From Rhizobium sp. LC145 (lineage in GTDB: Bacteria > Pseudomonadota > Alphaproteobacteria > Rhizobiales > Rhizobiaceae), in the NCBI RefSeq assembly GCF_001005825.1, contig NZ_LBHV01000001.1, forward strand, positions 62,001 to 126,000: a stretch of 64,000 nt of DNA, in the 5' to 3' direction. Both the position numbers and the translations under genes were made by a program. The notes below the pieces were generated by a model that did no database searches, was not told the origin of the DNA, and saw nothing but the letters and a program-made list of their open reading frames with translations. Of the stretch, positions 17,154-25,593 are shown in pieces. The number at the start of each line of letters is the position of its first letter. Within the stretch, counting starts at the first letter, position 1.

Positions 17154-18047
17154 ATGCCGACCCTTCCCTATGCAATTGTCGAAGCCCCGTCTACGCTGGG
17201 CTTGGCGACGGACGGTGTGGAGCGCTTGTCCGGCCAGCTCCTGGATCTCGGTCTTGCGGAGCGTATCCATGCGCGCCGCGCCGAGCGACTGGCGGTGCCT
17301 CCGAAGGACCCTAAGCCCGATCCCGAGACCGGCGTCCTGAATGCCGGGGCAATTGCGGCGTGGTCGCCCAAGCTCGCCGACGCCGTGGAAGCGGTGCTTG
17401 ACGCTCGCGAGTTTCCGGTGGTGCTGGGCGGCGATTGCACGATCCTGCTGGGCTCGATGCTCGCGTTTCGACGGCGCGGCCGCCACGGCCTGTTCTTCAT
17501 CGACGGCAACGCCGATTTCTTCCAGCCCGAGGCGGAACCCAATGGCGAGGGTGCCTCGATGGACCTCGCCTTCGTGACCGGCCACGGCCCGTCGCTCTTG
17601 ACCGACATCGAAGGCCGCGCTCCTCTGGTCCGCCCCGAAGACGCCGTCGCGTTCGCGTATCGCGATCACAAGGATCAGGAGGAGTACGGAAGCCAGCCGC
17701 TCCCCGAAGAGCTCAAGGCGCTCGACCTTCTCGCCGTGCGCGCGATGGGCATCGAGGCCGCCGCGCGCGAAGCGGTCGACCACCTGACGCGTGAGGAGCT
17801 GGACGGCTTCTTCATCCATCTCGACGCAGACTGCCTCGACGACGCCATCATGCCGGCTGTCGATTTCCGCGTGCCGGGCGGGTTGTCGTGGGACGAGCTC
17901 AGGGCCGCGCTTCGGGTTGCCCTGGCGAGCGGCAAGGCAGTCGGCATCGAGATCACTATCTACAATCCGCGCCTTGATGAGGACGGCAGCGCCGGGCGCG
18001 GCCTGGCCGATCTACTCGCCGCAGCGCTCGGAACTGCAGCGCGCTGA
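17154..18047 (+). CDS. Arginase/agmatinase-fold protein with altered metal ligands
   Basis: A 297-residue ureohydrolase-superfamily protein. The three metal-ligand regions are recognisable but altered: GGDCT at 92-96 (usual GGDHS), DGNAD at 117-121 (usual DAHAD or DGHAD) and HLDADCLDD at 222-230 (usual DVDxxDP). Two histidines that bind manganese in arginases are thus Cys95 and Asn119, while the aspartates Asp117, Asp121, Asp224 and Asp226 remain. The ATG at 17154 sits five bases after GGAGG, deciding it over a GTG at 17148. It is convergent with the methyltransferase-like gene. A hydrolytic role on a guanidino compound is possible but unproven; the metal site may be weakened. Confidence 0.8.
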   Translation: MPTLPYAIVEAPSTLGLATDGVERLSGQLLDLGLAERIHARRAERLAVPPKDPKPDPETGVLNAGAIAAWSPKLADAVEAVLDAREFPVVLGGDCTILLGSMLAFRRRGRHGLFFIDGNADFFQPEAEPNGEGASMDLAFVTGHGPSLLTDIEGRAPLVRPEDAVAFAYRDHKDQEEYGSQPLPEELKALDLLAVRAMGIEAAAREAVDHLTREELDGFFIHLDADCLDDAIMPAVDFRVPGGLSWDELRAALRVALASGKAVGIEITIYNPRLDEDGSAGRGLADLLAAALGTAAR

Positions 18048-18057
18048 ACACGGCGAA

Positions 18058-18747
18058 CTAGTAGAGCAGCGGGATCAGCCGGTATCGCACCTTCTCGCAA
18101 TAGGCTGCGTATCCCGCCAGATTCAGGCGCAGGTGTTTCTCCTCGTCCAGCAGCCGGGCCACCAGTCCGCCGACGATGAAAAGCACCGGCAGCAGTCCCC
18201 AGTACGATCCGAGAGCAAGCGGCGTGCCGGCGAAGAGGAGTAGTGCTGCGCTGTACATCGGGTGCCGCACGATGCCGTAGAGGCCGTCGGAAACGACGGT
18301 CTGCCCGGCCTGCACGCCAACGGTCGCCGCCGCATAGGAATTCTGCCGGAAGACGATCAGGCAGCCGATGAAACCTAGCGCCGTGAAGATATTGCCGAGG
18401 ATGACGATCGCCGTCGGCACCGACGACCAGGAAAACCGGTAGTCCAGGCAGGACACCAGGTAGAGCGCTATCATGACGACGCTGTTGAAGGCCTGAATGC
18501 GTTTCTGCGCCGGTTCGGTTTCCGCCGTCGGCCCCGATCTCATCCGCCTTGCGGCCAGCGCGGGATCGTAGGTCACCACATACCAGCCGGTGACAGCGAT
18601 CCAGAACGTGAAGTTTGCGAGATAGAGCCAGCCTTGCCAATAGTTCAGCGTTCCGGCCGTGACGAATATCAGGATGGCGAGAAAGACGATGAAAAGCACT
18701 GTCGCCCGCGCCGTGCGGGCGCCCAGCCGAGCGCTATCTTCCTGCAT
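18058..18747 (-). CDS. Isoprenylcysteine carboxyl methyltransferase-like membrane protein
   Basis: A 229-residue protein with about five hydrophobic segments and the C-terminal signature of the ICMT/PEMT-like membrane methyltransferases: GLYGIVRHPMYSAALLLFAG and LLDEEKHLRL followed by GYAAYCEKVRYRLIP. In this superfamily these blocks bind S-adenosylmethionine and the lipid substrate. The ATG at 18747 follows GGGAGAATGGC and is preferred to a TTG nine codons earlier. It lies between the convergent arginase-like gene and mazG. The acceptor is unknown; in bacteria the family includes proteins that methylate lipids and others of undefined function. Confidence 0.82.
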   Translation of the reverse strand: MQEDSARLGARTARATVLFIVFLAILIFVTAGTLNYWQGWLYLANFTFWIAVTGWYVVTYDPALAARRMRSGPTAETEPAQKRIQAFNSVVMIALYLVSCLDYRFSWSSVPTAIVILGNIFTALGFIGCLIVFRQNSYAAATVGVQAGQTVVSDGLYGIVRHPMYSAALLLFAGTPLALGSYWGLLPVLFIVGGLVARLLDEEKHLRLNLAGYAAYCEKVRYRLIPLLY

Positions 18748-18821
18748 GCCATTCTCCCGATCCGGATCGATCAAAAATAGATATCGTCGGGTTCCGGCAA
18801 GGCAAGCGCCAGCGGGAATGC

Positions 18822-19673
18822 TCAGCCGATCTGCCGCTCGATCGCCTTGGCCGCCTGCCAGAGCTCTTCCATGCGCTCCAGCGTGGCGGCCTCCAATGTC
18901 TCATTCGATTGTTGAAGAGACGTTTCTATATAGTTGAAACGCCGCCGGAACTTCGTATTCGTGCTGCGGAGAGCTTCTTCCGGATCGGCCTTCACATGCC
19001 GGCCGATATTGACGAGTGCGAAGATGAGATCGCCGAGTTCGTCGGCCACCTTGTCCTGGCTGCCGCTGTGCAGCGCCTCGCGAAGTTCGCCGATCTCCTC
19101 CTCGATCTTGTCGAGAATGGGTTCCGCCTCCGACCAGTCGAACCCCACCTTGGCGGCCCGTTGCTGGAGCTTCACCGCCTCGGTCAGCGCCGGCTGGCTG
19201 CGGTGGACGCTGCCGAGAAAGCCCGCATTGAAATCCTCCGTCACCCTCGGGCTTGACCCGAGGGCACGCTTGGCCCGCCTTTCGGCGCGCTCGCGCTTTT
19301 CCTCGGCCTTCACCGCATCCCACTGCACCTTCACCGCGTCCGGGGTCGCGGCATCCGAAACCGCGAAGACATGCGGATGCCGGCGGATCATCTTCCTGGT
19401 GATCGCCTCGACGACGTTTCCGAAGGAAAACTCTCCCGCCTCCTCGGCCATGCGGGCGTGGAACACGACCTGCAGCAGAAGATCGCCCAATTCCTCGCAG
19501 AGATCGTCCATGTCGTTGCGCTCGATCGCGTCGGCGACCTCATAGGCTTCCTCGATCGTATAGGGCTTGATCGTCGAGAAATTCTGCTCGAGATCCCAGG
19601 GGCAGCCGGTGCCCGGCGTGCGGAGCGCCGCCATGATCTCGATCAGCCGCGAAATATCCTTGGATGCTTCCAT
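18822..19673 (-). CDS. mazG: Nucleoside triphosphate pyrophosphohydrolase MazG, with in-frame repeat insertion
   Basis: A 283-residue protein with two MazG domains. The first has TGCPWDLEQNFSTIKPYTIEE and the metal-binding EELGDLLLQVVFHARMAEE; the second has IEEEIGELREAL and DELGDLIFALVNIGRH. MazG removes pyrophosphate from non-canonical NTPs. Between the domains, at about residues 137-147, the sequence RALGSSPRVTEDF is encoded by a perfect palindromic repeat (19244-19264) of the intergenic type seen elsewhere in this window. The frame is kept, so the insertion lengthens the linker without interrupting the enzyme. The gene is followed by the methyltransferase gene on the same strand. Confidence 0.95.
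   Translation of the reverse strand: MEASKDISRLIEIMAALRTPGTGCPWDLEQNFSTIKPYTIEEAYEVADAIERNDMDDLCEELGDLLLQVVFHARMAEEAGEFSFGNVVEAITRKMIRRHPHVFAVSDAATPDAVKVQWDAVKAEEKRERAERRAKRALGSSPRVTEDFNAGFLGSVHRSQPALTEAVKLQQRAAKVGFDWSEAEPILDKIEEEIGELREALHSGSQDKVADELGDLIFALVNIGRHVKADPEEALRSTNTKFRRRFNYIETSLQQSNETLEAATLERMEELWQAAKAIERQIG
19244..19264. repeat. Palindromic repeat inside mazG
   Basis: CCCTCGGG at 19244-19251 and CCCGAGGG at 19257-19264 are perfect inverted repeats around CTTGA. The core TCGGGCTTGACCCGAGG matches, with two substitutions, the arm TCGGACTTGATCCGAGG of the intergenic element at 26791-26923, so this is likely a truncated copy of that family located within coding sequence. Confidence 0.8.
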
Positions 19674-19688
19674 GATCGTGTCCTGATC

Positions 19689-20267
19689 TCAGGCGAGAGG
19701 GATTTTGTTATCGTCCTTGCCGGACTGATAAATGCCGGAAAGTCCGTCATAGGCCGCTCTGATGCGCGCCACCTGCGTCTTCAGCTCCGTGCGCCGCGGC
19801 TCGCTTTCGGCCTCGACGAGGTAGGCAAGCGCATAAGAATGCCAGAACGCGTTCGTGCGCCGATAGCCGCCGGGCTCCAGGCCGAAGACTTCCTTTAATA
19901 TCTTGAGGTCGTGGGGGATCGCGAAGGCATCGCGCGAATCCTCATGGCTGAAGAAATAGTAGAAATTGTCGAAACCGGCCCAGGTGATCGCCGACATGCA
20001 CATCGTGCAGGGCTCGTGGGTCGAAAGGAAGATCAGATCCTTGGTCGGGATGCCGGGAGTCGTTTCGTGGAACCGCTTGAGGGCATGGACTTCGCCGTGC
20101 CAGAGCGGGTTTTCGAGTTCGTTGTTGGTCTCGGCGATCACCAGCGAAAGGTCGGATTTCTTAAGGATCGCGGCGCCGAAAACCTTGTTGCCGGCGGCGA
20201 CGCCCCGATGGGTCAAAGGCAGGATATCGTGCTCGATCACGTCGAGCAGGCGGGCGGCAATCGTCAT
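19689..20267 (-). CDS. Nucleoside deaminase (CDA-fold, zinc dependent)
   Basis: A 192-residue deaminase of the cytidine/guanine/tRNA-adenosine deaminase superfamily. The zinc site is visible as WHGEVHA (His and proton-shuttle Glu; the usual form is HAE) and STHEPCTMCMSAI (two zinc cysteines). The C-terminal half, with GFDNFYYFFSHEDSRDAF and GYRRTNAFWHSYALAYL, is longer than in TadA and does not suggest a tRNA editor. It is adjacent to mazG on the same strand 15 bases away, and both could act in nucleotide clean-up, which is an inference. The substrate base is not identifiable. Confidence 0.85.
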   Translation of the reverse strand: MTIAARLLDVIEHDILPLTHRGVAAGNKVFGAAILKKSDLSLVIAETNNELENPLWHGEVHALKRFHETTPGIPTKDLIFLSTHEPCTMCMSAITWAGFDNFYYFFSHEDSRDAFAIPHDLKILKEVFGLEPGGYRRTNAFWHSYALAYLVEAESEPRRTELKTQVARIRAAYDGLSGIYQSGKDDNKIPLA

Positions 20268-20494
20268 CGATGTTCAGCTTCCGGATTGTGCGTTGCAGTC
20301 TAGGCGGACGAGGTTGATGGCGGAAGGCGAAAATTGCGATTCCCCCATAAACCCCGGTGGAAAGGGCCAGATTTCCGCCATGCGGTGGCTTTTACTCCAG
20401 ATCGCGCGCTTGCGAGAAGGAAAATGCTGTAGGTGCAATCTCTTGGCATATCCGTTTCTTCATCTTGCAGCCGTCTTCAGGGTAGGGTGCGCGC

Positions 20495-21964
20495 ATGGAT
20501 CAGGATGTCCGCATGTTCAACAAATCCGAGCGCCTTTCGGTCTTTCCCGCCTTCTTCCGCGTCAGCGGCAAGAGGGTTTCCGTGTTCGGGAATGGCGACG
20601 AAGCCTTTGCGAAGGTCCGGCTTCTGTTGAACACGGATGCGAAGATCGTCGCCTATGCATCTGATCCGGAAGCGGATTATGCCGTTTTCCTGTCAGGGCA
20701 GGGTATCGAGATCGTCGCGGCCGAATTCTCTCCCGAACAGGTGGAAAATGCCGCTCTCGTGTTCGCCGCGACCGGCGATGCGGCCCTCGATCGCGACATC
20801 GTTCTTGCCGCCCGGGCGAGGAAAATTCCCGCAAATGCCGTCGACCAGCCGGAATTTTGCGATTTCTACACGCCGGCACTGGTGAACCGTGCGCCGGTGG
20901 CGGTCGCCATCGGCACCGAGGGTGCCGGACCGGTTCTCGCGCAGATGATCCGCGCCCGCATCGATCAGATGCTGTCGCCCTCTCTCGGCCGGCTTGCAGG
21001 CCTTGCCGCCGAATATCGCGACGCAGCCGAGCGGCTGGTGCCGCGTGGCGTCTCGCGCCGCATCTTCTGGCGCCGCTTCTTCTCCGGCGATGTCGCAGGC
21101 GCAGTGGATGCGAACGATCTGGCCGGTGCTCGCCGCTCGGCCAATGCGCTGCTTTCGGGTTCCGGCCGCGCCGAAGGCCATGTCTGGCTGGTGGGCGCGG
21201 GTCCTGGCGCGGAAGACCTGCTGACGCTGCGCGCCCAGCGCGTTTTGATGGAGGCCGATGCGATCGTCTATGACGCGCTCGTGCCGCAGGCGATCGTCGA
21301 TATGGGCCGCCGCGACGCGGAACGCCTTTCCGTCGGCAAGCGCAAGAACTGCCATTCGAAGTCCCAGGATGAGATCAACCGGCTGCTGGTCGAGCTTGGC
21401 CGCCAGGGCAAGCGCGTCGTTCGCCTGAAATCCGGCGATCCGCTGGTTTATGGCCGCGCCGGCGAGGAAATGGCGGCTTTGCGCGAGGCGGGCGTCACCT
21501 ACGAGATCGTGCCGGGCATTACTTCGGCCTTCGCCGCCGCCGCCGATTTCGACCTGCCGCTGACGCTGCGCGGTGTCGCTTCGTCGTTGATCTTCACCAC
21601 CGGCCATGACCTTGCCGGCGACGTCCTGCCGGATTGGGCGAGCCTTGCCGTTTCCGGCGCGACGATTGCCGTCTATATGGGGCGCACGGTCGCCGCCTCC
21701 GTCGCCGAGCGGCTGATGGGAGCCGGGCTTGCGCCTGAAACGACCGTTGCGGTGGTCGAGAATGCCAGCCGCGCCGACCGGCGGCTTTTCCATGGCGTTC
21801 TGCGGGAGCTGCCCGATCTCGAGGCGCGGGAGGATCTCTCCGGCCCGGTAATGGTGATTATCGGCGAGGCTGTCGCCGGTGCGAATTTCGAGAAGTCCGA
21901 GCCGCTTTCGGCATTCAAGGCCGAACATGCGAAGGCTCGCGAGGAAGTGGGAATGAGAGGATGA
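20495..21964 (+). CDS. cysG: Siroheme synthase CysG (multifunctional)
   Basis: A 489-residue protein combining a precorrin-2 dehydrogenase/ferrochelatase domain (about 10-210, with the NAD-binding SGKRVSVFGNGDEAFAKVRLL) and a uroporphyrin-III C-methyltransferase domain (about 225-475, with VWLVGAGPGAEDLLTLRAQ, RLKSGDPLVYGRAGEE and VVPG-like VPGITSAFAAA). It makes siroheme, the cofactor of the sulfite reductase encoded 320 bases downstream. The methyltransferase stop overlaps the start of the next gene by ATGA. The glycine-rich NAD loop is slightly unusual (GNGDEA rather than GGGxVA), a common variant in rhizobia. Confidence 0.95.
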   Translation: MDQDVRMFNKSERLSVFPAFFRVSGKRVSVFGNGDEAFAKVRLLLNTDAKIVAYASDPEADYAVFLSGQGIEIVAAEFSPEQVENAALVFAATGDAALDRDIVLAARARKIPANAVDQPEFCDFYTPALVNRAPVAVAIGTEGAGPVLAQMIRARIDQMLSPSLGRLAGLAAEYRDAAERLVPRGVSRRIFWRRFFSGDVAGAVDANDLAGARRSANALLSGSGRAEGHVWLVGAGPGAEDLLTLRAQRVLMEADAIVYDALVPQAIVDMGRRDAERLSVGKRKNCHSKSQDEINRLLVELGRQGKRVVRLKSGDPLVYGRAGEEMAALREAGVTYEIVPGITSAFAAAADFDLPLTLRGVASSLIFTTGHDLAGDVLPDWASLAVSGATIAVYMGRTVAASVAERLMGAGLAPETTVAVVENASRADRRLFHGVLRELPDLEAREDLSGPVMVIIGEAVAGANFEKSEPLSAFKAEHAKAREEVGMRG

Positions 21965-22275
21965 CCGACAAGGTTCTGACCGCCAACCGCCTGTCCGACG
22001 GCATCGCCGTCTGGCTCGATGCGAACGGCCAGTGGACGGAGAAGCTGCAGGACGCACTGATTGCGCGCCATCCGGAGGCCATCGCCTCCCTGGAAGCGAT
22101 CGGCAAGCGCGATTTCGCCGCCAATCGCGTCGTGGATGTGAACGTCATCGAGGTGCAGGAAGCCGGCGGGCAGATCTGGCCGCTTCGCCTGCGCGAGCGC
22201 ATTCGGGCCCAGGGCCCGACCATGGAATATGCCGCCGGCTTCCGCCCCGCCGATCCGGCATTCATCGCAGTCTGA
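21961..22275 (+). CDS. DUF2849 protein of the sulfite-reduction operon
   Basis: A 104-residue protein starting MTDKVLTANRLSDGIAVWLD. The family DUF2849 occurs almost only between cysG and cysI in alphaproteobacteria. The ATG overlaps the cysG stop by four bases and the stop lies seven bases before cysI. It has no cysteine pair or membrane segment. It could help siroheme insertion or electron delivery to CysI, but that is inference from position only. Confidence 0.88.
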   Translation: MTDKVLTANRLSDGIAVWLDANGQWTEKLQDALIARHPEAIASLEAIGKRDFAANRVVDVNVIEVQEAGGQIWPLRLRERIRAQGPTMEYAAGFRPADPAFIAV

Positions 22276-22282
22276 GGAAATC

Positions 22283-23956
22283 ATGTACCGTTACGACGAA
22301 TTCGACCACGCTTTTGTAACGAGCCGCGTGGAGCAGTTCCGCGATCAGGTGGCGCGCCGCCTTTCCGGCGAGCTGGAGGAAGATGCCTTCAAGCCTCTGC
22401 GCCTGATGAACGGGGTCTATCTTCAACTGCACGCCTATATGCTGCGCGTCGCGATACCCTATGGCACGCTGAACGCGAAGCAGATGCGGATGCTGGCGCA
22501 TATCGCGCGCAAATACGACCGCGGCTATGGCCATTTCACCACCCGCCAGAACATCCAGTACAATTGGCCGAAGCTTTCCGATACGCCGGATATCCTGGCC
22601 GAGCTTGCGACCGTCGAGATGCACGCACTGCAGACATCCGGCAACTGCATTCGCAACGTCACCGCCGACCATTTCGCCGGTGCTGCGGCCGATGAGGTCG
22701 CCGATCCGCGTCCCTATGCGGAAATCCTGCGCCAGTGGTCCTCCGTCCACCCGGAATTTTCCTTCCTGCCGCGCAAGTTCAAGATCGCCGTCACCGGTGC
22801 GGAGCGCGACCGCGCCGCGATCCAGGTGCATGACATCGGCCTGCATCTGAAGAAGAACGAGGCCGGCGAACTCGGTTTTGCCGTCTATGTGGGCGGCGGG
22901 CAGGGGCGTACGCCGCTTGTTGCCAAGAAGATCCGCGATTTTCTGCCGGAAGAGGATCTGCTTTCCTACATCACCGCCATCATGCGCGTGTACAATCTTT
23001 ATGGCCGGCGCGACAACAAGTACAAGGCGCGCATCAAGATCCTCGTGCACGAGACCGGCGTCGAAGAGCTGACCCGCCAGGTCGAGGAGGAATTCGTCCA
23101 TCTGCAGGGCACCGAACTCAAGCTGCCGGAAGCCGATGTCCAGGCGATCGGCGCCTATTTCGCGCCTCCGGCGCTGGCCGATCGCGCCGAAGGCTGGGCG
23201 CAGCTCGCCGGCTGGAAGAAGACCGACGAGGCTTTTGCCCGCTGGGTGAGCCAGAACGTGCAGCCGCACAAGCATCCCGACTACGGCATGGTGACGATTT
23301 CGCTCAAGCCCATCGGCGGCATTCCGGGCGATGCCACGCATGAGCAGATGGATGCGATCGCCGATATCGCCGAGGAATATGCTTTCGACGAAATCCGCAT
23401 CAGCCACGAGCAGAACGTCATCCTGCCGCATGTGGCGCTTGCCGATCTCGAGCCGGTCTATCGCGCGCTGGTGGCGCAGGGGCTGGCGACCGCCAATGCC
23501 GGGCTCATCACCGATATCATCGCCTGTCCTGGGCTCGACTACTGCGCGCTGGCGAACGCCCGTTCGATCCCCGTCGCGCAGGAAATCTCCACCCGCTTCG
23601 GTTCGCCGGAGCGGCAGGCAGAGATCGGCGAGCTGAAGATCAAGATTTCCGGCTGCATCAATGCCTGCGGCCACCATCATGTCGGCCATATCGGCCTCTT
23701 GGGTGTCGAGAAGAAGGGGGCCGAGCTCTACCAGATCACGCTCGGCGGTTCCGGCGACGAGAATACCTCGATCGGCGAGATCATCGGCCGCGGCTTCGAG
23801 CCCGAGCGGGTGACGGACGCGATCGAGACCATCGTCGACACCTATCTCAGCCTTCGCCTCTCGAAGGATGAGATCTTTCTCGATGCCTATCGCCGCGTCG
23901 GGCCGCAGCCTTTCAAGGACGCGCTCTATGGCGATGCCAAGGCGGAGGCGGCATGA
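22283..23956 (+). CDS. cysI: Nitrite/sulfite reductase hemoprotein (assimilatory, CysI type)
   Basis: A 557-residue siroheme/4Fe-4S reductase with two ferredoxin-like half domains. The siroheme-binding RQNIQYNW and TSGNCIRNVTADHFAG are in the first half. The 4Fe-4S/siroheme cysteines lie in CPGLDYCALANARS and SGCINACGHHHVGHIG. It reduces sulfite to sulfide with six electrons, probably from ferredoxin since no flavoprotein CysJ is encoded here. The ATG at 22283 follows TGAGGAAATC, which decides against an 18-residue longer form. It overlaps the DUF934 gene by four bases. Confidence 0.94.
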   Translation: MYRYDEFDHAFVTSRVEQFRDQVARRLSGELEEDAFKPLRLMNGVYLQLHAYMLRVAIPYGTLNAKQMRMLAHIARKYDRGYGHFTTRQNIQYNWPKLSDTPDILAELATVEMHALQTSGNCIRNVTADHFAGAAADEVADPRPYAEILRQWSSVHPEFSFLPRKFKIAVTGAERDRAAIQVHDIGLHLKKNEAGELGFAVYVGGGQGRTPLVAKKIRDFLPEEDLLSYITAIMRVYNLYGRRDNKYKARIKILVHETGVEELTRQVEEEFVHLQGTELKLPEADVQAIGAYFAPPALADRAEGWAQLAGWKKTDEAFARWVSQNVQPHKHPDYGMVTISLKPIGGIPGDATHEQMDAIADIAEEYAFDEIRISHEQNVILPHVALADLEPVYRALVAQGLATANAGLITDIIACPGLDYCALANARSIPVAQEISTRFGSPERQAEIGELKIKISGCINACGHHHVGHIGLLGVEKKGAELYQITLGGSGDENTSIGEIIGRGFEPERVTDAIETIVDTYLSLRLSKDEIFLDAYRRVGPQPFKDALYGDAKAEAA

Positions 23957-24468
23957 TGACGAAGATATGGAGAGAAACCGGCTTCGTCGAAAACGATCCC
24001 TGGGTGATCGAAACCGAGGAGCTGAAGGCGACGGAAGAGCAGAAAGTGCTGCTGCCGCTCGATGAGCTGATCGCCAGGGCAGAGGAAAGCAACGATGTCG
24101 GGCTCGGCGTGCTGGTCAAGCCCGCCGACGACGTGCGCAAGCTCGAACCCTATCTCTATCGCCTCGAGATCGTCGCGGTGGCCTTCCCCGCCTTCAACGA
24201 CGGCCGGGCGTTCAGCCATGCCTCGCTGCTGCGCGAGCGGCTCGGCTATCGCAACGAGCTTCGCGCGGTCGGTGATGTGCTGATTGACCAGATCCCGCTG
24301 ATGCTGCGGGTGGGGATAGACAGCTTCGCCGTGAAGAACGAAACCGCGCTGAAGCGGCTGGAAGAGGGCCGCCTGCCGGGGATCGCCGTCCACTATCAGC
24401 CTACGGCGCGGCCAGCCGAAGGCCAGCAGGCCTATAGCTGGCGGCGAAAGGCCGCGGCTGCCGGTTAA
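23953..24468 (+). CDS. DUF934 protein of the sulfite-reduction operon
   Basis: A 171-residue protein of family DUF934, typically found after cysI in alpha-, beta- and gammaproteobacteria and sometimes annotated as an oxidoreductase. It starts MMTKIWRETGF, overlaps cysI by ATGA and has the conserved blocks GVLVKPADDVRKLEPYL and DGRAFSHASLLRERLGY. No cofactor motif is evident. In many relatives cysH follows next; here the following gene is fpr, after 144 bases. Function is inferred only from its tight operon link with sulfite reductase. Confidence 0.88.
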   Translation: MMTKIWRETGFVENDPWVIETEELKATEEQKVLLPLDELIARAEESNDVGLGVLVKPADDVRKLEPYLYRLEIVAVAFPAFNDGRAFSHASLLRERLGYRNELRAVGDVLIDQIPLMLRVGIDSFAVKNETALKRLEEGRLPGIAVHYQPTARPAEGQQAYSWRRKAAAAG

Positions 24469-24545
24469 ACTGGGCTGGCCTCTTCAAAAACCGGAGAATG
24501 AGGCACATATTTTGCGCGAGGCGGCGACAAAGGCATTGTGATGCC

Positions 24546-24572
24546 TTCAAAAGCGGCCTCGCATGGTATAAT
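24546..24572 (+). promoter_or_regulatory. Putative promoter of fpr
   Basis: A perfect TATAAT at 24567-24572 lies 40 bases before the fpr ATG. The best upstream -35 is TTCAAA at 24546-24551 with a short 15-base spacer. The -10 is convincing; the -35 is not. Confidence 0.4.
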
Positions 24573-24612
24573 TCGCTTGTCGCGAACCCAAAAAGACCAA
24601 GACGGACCAGGC

Positions 24613-25428
24613 ATGAACGCTCCAGCAAAGAATGAAGATTTCGTAGCGGCGAAGATCCCGGACGGCGTCTATGCCGAGACGGTGCTTGACGTCGAGCATT
24701 ACACCGAGCACCTGTTCCGCTTCCGGATGACCCGACCCGACGCATTCCGCTTCCGTTCGGGCGAGTTCGCGATGATCGGCCTGATGGTCGGCGAAAAGCC
24801 GATCTACCGCGCCTATTCGGTGGCAAGCCCCGCCTGGGACGAGGAGCTGGAATTCTTCTCGATCAAGGTGCCGGACGGGCCGCTGACCTCGCATCTCCAG
24901 AAGATCAAGGCGGGCGACACGGTTCTGATGCGCAAGAAGCCGACCGGCACGCTGGTGCTCGATGCGCTGACCCCCGGCAAGCGTCTCTACATGTTTTCGA
25001 CCGGCACCGGGATCGCGCCGTTTGCAAGCCTCATCCGCGATCCGGAAACCTACGAAAAATTCGACGAGGTGATCCTCACCCATACCTGCCGCGAAGTGGC
25101 GGAGCTGAAATACGGCTTCGACCTGATGGAAGAGATCCGGAACCACGAGTTCCTGTCCGAAATCGTCGGCGACAAGCTCAAGCATTATCCGACCGTGACC
25201 CGCGAGGATTATCCCTTCCAGGGCCGCATCACGGACCTGATCGAAAACGGCAAGCTCTTCACCGATCTCGGCGTTCCGCCGCTCGATCCGGCGATCGACC
25301 GCGGCATGATCTGCGGTTCTTCGGCCATGCTGAAGGACACCAAGGAACTGCTTGAAAAGGCCGGCCTTAACGAAGGCGCCAACAACAAGCCGGGCGAATT
25401 CGTCATCGAGCGGGCATTTGTGGGGTGA
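24613..25428 (+). CDS. fpr: Ferredoxin/flavodoxin-NADP reductase
   Basis: A 271-residue FAD enzyme. The FAD-binding half has PIYRAYSVASPAW (RxYS motif) and the NADP half has MFSTGTGIAPFASLIRDPETYEKF, THTCREVAELKYG and MICGSSAM, ending ERAFVG as in bacterial subclass-I FPRs. It transfers electrons between NADPH and ferredoxin or flavodoxin. Its place just after the sulfite-reduction operon suggests it supplies reduced ferredoxin to CysI, which is an inference. The ATG at 24613 gives the standard length; a GTG 25 codons upstream would add an untypical extension that overlaps the -10 element. Confidence 0.94.
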   Translation: MNAPAKNEDFVAAKIPDGVYAETVLDVEHYTEHLFRFRMTRPDAFRFRSGEFAMIGLMVGEKPIYRAYSVASPAWDEELEFFSIKVPDGPLTSHLQKIKAGDTVLMRKKPTGTLVLDALTPGKRLYMFSTGTGIAPFASLIRDPETYEKFDEVILTHTCREVAELKYGFDLMEEIRNHEFLSEIVGDKLKHYPTVTREDYPFQGRITDLIENGKLFTDLGVPPLDPAIDRGMICGSSAMLKDTKELLEKAGLNEGANNKPGEFVIERAFVG

Positions 25429-25433
25429 GGTCC

Positions 25434-25560
25434 GGTCGGCGTAGCCGACGAAACGATCCAGTGAATCGTTTCGAGGACCGAACGCCCTGAGCCAAAGCGA
25501 AGGGCCGGGGCAGCGACGGCGAAGCCCGAGCAATCGATCCAGTGACGTTTCGAAAGCGGT
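25434..25560. repeat. Intergenic palindromic repeat (rhizobial type)
   Basis: Between fpr and the LysE gene several nested palindromes occur: GTCGGC/GCCGAC around GTA at about 25437-25448, CGAAACGAT at 25449-25457 with ATCGTTTCG at 25465-25473, and GCCCT...AGGGC near 25483-25504. A partial second copy, CGATCCAGTGACGTTTCG, is near 25533-25550. The pattern is that of mosaic palindromic elements in rhizobial intergenic DNA. Confidence 0.65.
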
Positions 25561-25593
25561 CCTGTAAACAGGATCAAAAGAGGGGCTTCGTTC

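Noticed and set aside
20268..20494. Upstream region of cysG as a possible riboswitch or regulator site
   Set aside because: No recognisable riboswitch core (SAM-II, cobalamin) or clear dyad is seen; only weak promoter-like hexamers.
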